From Hyphomicrobium sp. (GTDB lineage Bacteria > Pseudomonadota > Alphaproteobacteria > Rhizobiales > Hyphomicrobiaceae), in the NCBI GenBank assembly GCA_030609245.1, contig JAUWCP010000138.1:1-6431 (forward strand): DNA of 6,431 nucleotides. The letters are read 5' to 3'. The notes beneath the pieces are model-generated. The model searched no databases and was not told the DNA's origin. It saw only the letters and a program-made list of their open reading frames with translations. Below are positions 5,362-6,431 of this stretch, piece after piece; position 1 is the stretch's first letter, and every line of letters starts with the position of its first letter. The translations under genes and the position numbers were made by a program.

Positions 5362-6078
5362 ATGTTTGAAGATGCAACACGTTATTTGATTCGCCGACCT
5401 GTGACGCGCGCGCTGGCCGGCGTCTTCGCTCTCGTAGCACTCATGCTAGTCCCAGCAAGCGAAACGGTCGCGCGGGGCGATCTGGTGGGTGCAGCACGCA
5501 TCATCGATGGCGACACGATCGAGATTGCTGGCGAACGCGTGCGGTTGCTGGGCATCGATGCACCTGAGACCGCGCAGACCTGTGGCCGCAGAGGTGGCAC
5601 TCCATGGCGCTGCGGCAAGTCGGCCACACGGGTTCTTACGAAGCTGGTGTCGGGTCGGCCGGTGAGCTGCAATAGTCACGGCACGGACAAGTATGGCCGC
5701 ACGATCGGGGTCTGCTTCGTCGGCGATCTCGACATCAACGCGGAGATGGTACGCAGCGGCAATGCATGGGCGTACGTCAAGTATTCTTCAAGTTACGTCG
5801 AACAGGAGGCTGAAGCGCGTGCTCAGCGCATTGGTATCTGGCAGGACAACTCAGAACCGGCTTGGGAGTTTCGCAAGAAGCGCTGGCGCGGGGCCGAGCA
5901 GGCCGCTCCAAGCGGATGTGCCATTAAGGGCAACGTATCAAAGCGCGGTCAGATCTATCACATGCCGTGGAGCCCCTGGTACGGCAAGGTCCGGATCAAT
6001 ACGGCCCAGGGTGAGCGTTGGTTCTGCTCGGAAGCGGAAGCTGTTGCAGCCGGTTGGCGCCCTGTCGCCGAAAACTGA
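5362..6078 (+). CDS. Thermonuclease (SNase)-like protein with C-terminal sunset-type domain
   Basis: A 238-residue exported nuclease of the staphylococcal nuclease family, which cleaves DNA and RNA with calcium. N-terminal segment 17-33 (ALAGVFALVALMLVPAS) after a basic RYLIRRPVTR is a signal peptide or membrane anchor. The SNase domain (about 41-162) keeps every catalytic position by alignment to S. aureus nuclease: Asp51 in IIDGDT, Arg61, Asp66 and Glu69 in RLLGIDAPE, and Arg113 in DKYGR. Four cysteines (74, 84, 103, 118) suit an oxidising compartment. Residues 186-233 form a second domain, from CAIKGNVSKRGQIYHMPWSP to GERWFCSEAEAVAAGWR, with Cys186 and Cys222; this resembles the 'sunset' domain found after SNase domains in Hyphomicrobiales. 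I chose ATG 5362 because it gives a compact signal; the in-frame TTG at 5329 has no better ribosome site. No strong Shine-Dalgarno is visible. An XRE regulator follows on the same strand. Substrate and role (DNA scavenging, envelope turnover) are unknown. Confidence 0.9.
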   Translation: MFEDATRYLIRRPVTRALAGVFALVALMLVPASETVARGDLVGAARIIDGDTIEIAGERVRLLGIDAPETAQTCGRRGGTPWRCGKSATRVLTKLVSGRPVSCNSHGTDKYGRTIGVCFVGDLDINAEMVRSGNAWAYVKYSSSYVEQEAEARAQRIGIWQDNSEPAWEFRKKRWRGAEQAAPSGCAIKGNVSKRGQIYHMPWSPWYGKVRINTAQGERWFCSEAEAVAAGWRPVAEN

Positions 6079-6101
6079 ATTTTAGATAATCTAAAATTCA
6101 G
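6075..6101. promoter_or_regulatory. 27-bp perfect palindrome, probable operator
   Basis: CTGAATTTTAGAT (6075-6087), a central A, then ATCTAAAATTCAG (6089-6101): 13-base arms without a mismatch. It overlaps the nuclease stop codon (6076-6078) and lies 41 bases before the XRE start. The near-absent loop and lack of a T tract favour a protein-binding site over a terminator. GATAAT (6085-6090), a near -10 hexamer, is inside it, so a bound repressor would block a promoter there. The obvious candidate ligand is the downstream XRE protein itself (inferred). Confidence 0.6.
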
Positions 6102-6115
6102 ATTAGGTGAAGCTT

Positions 6116-6135
6116 CCACCCTGAGGTTCAGGTGG
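6116..6135 (+). promoter_or_regulatory. Hairpin covering the XRE ribosome binding site
   Basis: CCAC(C)CTGA (6116-6124, one bulged C) pairs with TCAGGTGG (6128-6135) around a GGT loop, eight pairs in all. The right arm contains AGGTGG, the Shine-Dalgarno that decides the TTG start at 6143. In RNA this would hold the ribosome site closed. Confidence 0.35.
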
Positions 6136-6142
6136 GGTTCCC

Positions 6143-6382
6143 TTGGCAAAGACACCAAGTTCGCGACGCCACAGGTCGTTGATCGACCTATTGATCCAGT
6201 ACAGGGAGGCGGCCGGAATGACTCAAGTCGAGCTGGCTGCTCGCCTTGGGCAGTATCAGTCATTCGTCGCCCGGATCGAGAGCGGCCAGCGCCGTATCGA
6301 TGTGGTGGAGTTTCTGGAGCTGTCGGAAATTCTGGGCTTTGACGCCGTGCAAGCAATCAAGACAATCAAGGCGAGAAAGTAA
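6143..6382 (+). CDS. Small XRE-family helix-turn-helix regulator
   Basis: A 79-residue protein that is almost entirely one lambda-repressor-like (Cro/C1, XRE) DNA-binding domain. After a basic tail MAKTPSSRRHR, helix 1 is LIDLLIQYREAAG (13-25), helix 2 TQVELAARLG (27-36), the recognition helix QYQSFVARIESGQR (37-50), and two more helices follow, VVEFLELSEILG (54-65) and FDAVQAIKTIK. There is no sensor or toxin-partner domain. The start is TTG 6143, with AGGTGG seven bases upstream; the later in-frame ATG at 6218 would remove helix 1. It lies 64 bases after the nuclease on the same strand, with a 27-bp palindrome between. Such small XRE proteins usually repress their own promoter. Alternatives are an antitoxin or a phage-derived Cro-like factor, but no toxin or phage gene is visible. 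The target is unknown. Confidence 0.9.
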   Translation: MAKTPSSRRHRSLIDLLIQYREAAGMTQVELAARLGQYQSFVARIESGQRRIDVVEFLELSEILGFDAVQAIKTIKARK

Positions 6383-6400
6383 GCTCCAGGCGTTTTCTGA

Positions 6401-6431
6401 AGGAGGCGGCATCTAACAGAATGTGCCGGGG
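6401..6431 (+). other. Possible start of a further gene at the window edge
   Basis: AGGAGG (6401-6406) is a perfect Shine-Dalgarno core 18 bases after the XRE stop, and an ATG follows at 6421. The spacing of 14 bases is longer than usual and only three codons are visible, so this is only a hint of a downstream gene in the same transcript. Confidence 0.2.

Noticed and set aside
6143..6382. XRE protein as antitoxin of a toxin-antitoxin pair
   Set aside because: The upstream gene is an exported nuclease with a signal sequence, not a typical toxin, and nothing of a downstream partner is visible.
1..6431. tRNA, rRNA, CRISPR array, insertion sequence or prophage
   Set aside because: No cloverleaf, repeat-spacer array, transposase, integrase or phage gene could be recognised on either strand.

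Overview
The window most likely comes from an alphaproteobacterium of the order Hyphomicrobiales (rhizobia and relatives). The grounds are an MbfA-type ferritin-like/iron-exporter gene preceded by an Irr-box-like palindrome, a BA14K-family secreted protein, a cspA gene beside an IF-1 with an Arg/Gly/Pro tail, and moderately high G+C. It is chromosomal and mostly housekeeping. I see no transposase, phage gene, CRISPR array, tRNA or rRNA.

Layout: (1) 848-1, minus strand, cut by the window edge: a membrane-bound ferritin-like/VIT1 protein (mbfA). (2) 849-1005: divergent control region with an iron-control-element-like palindrome at 882-898, which overlaps the predicted mbfA -10 and lies just before a TATAAT facing lepA. 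(3) 1006-2808: lepA (elongation factor 4), complete. (4) 3044-3433: small secreted BA14K-like protein, followed by a good stem-loop terminator. (5) 3434-4034: about 600 bases without a confident gene; it holds the terminator, a 10-bp inverted repeat bounding 82 bases, and a minus-strand coding-like stretch that seems frameshifted. (6) 4035-4241 cspA and 4358-4633 infA, same strand, each with a strong Shine-Dalgarno, forming a cold-shock/translation-initiation pair. (7) 5139-4666, minus strand: unrecognised small lipoprotein, convergent with infA. (8) 5362-6078: secreted or membrane-anchored staphylococcal-nuclease-like enzyme with a C-terminal 'sunset'-type domain, under a leader with a 10-bp inverted repeat ending three bases before the start. 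(9) 6143-6382: small XRE-family regulator, separated from the nuclease by a perfect 27-bp palindrome that overlaps the nuclease stop codon.

The genes fall into iron handling (mbfA, probably Irr-controlled), translation under stress (lepA, cspA, infA) and the cell envelope or periplasm (BA14K-like, lipoprotein, nuclease). No previously undescribed multi-gene system is evident. The most interesting points are the apparent loss of several iron ligands in the MbfA ferritin-like domain, the shared mbfA/lepA control region, and the nuclease/XRE junction with its palindrome and a second stem that covers the regulator's ribosome binding site.
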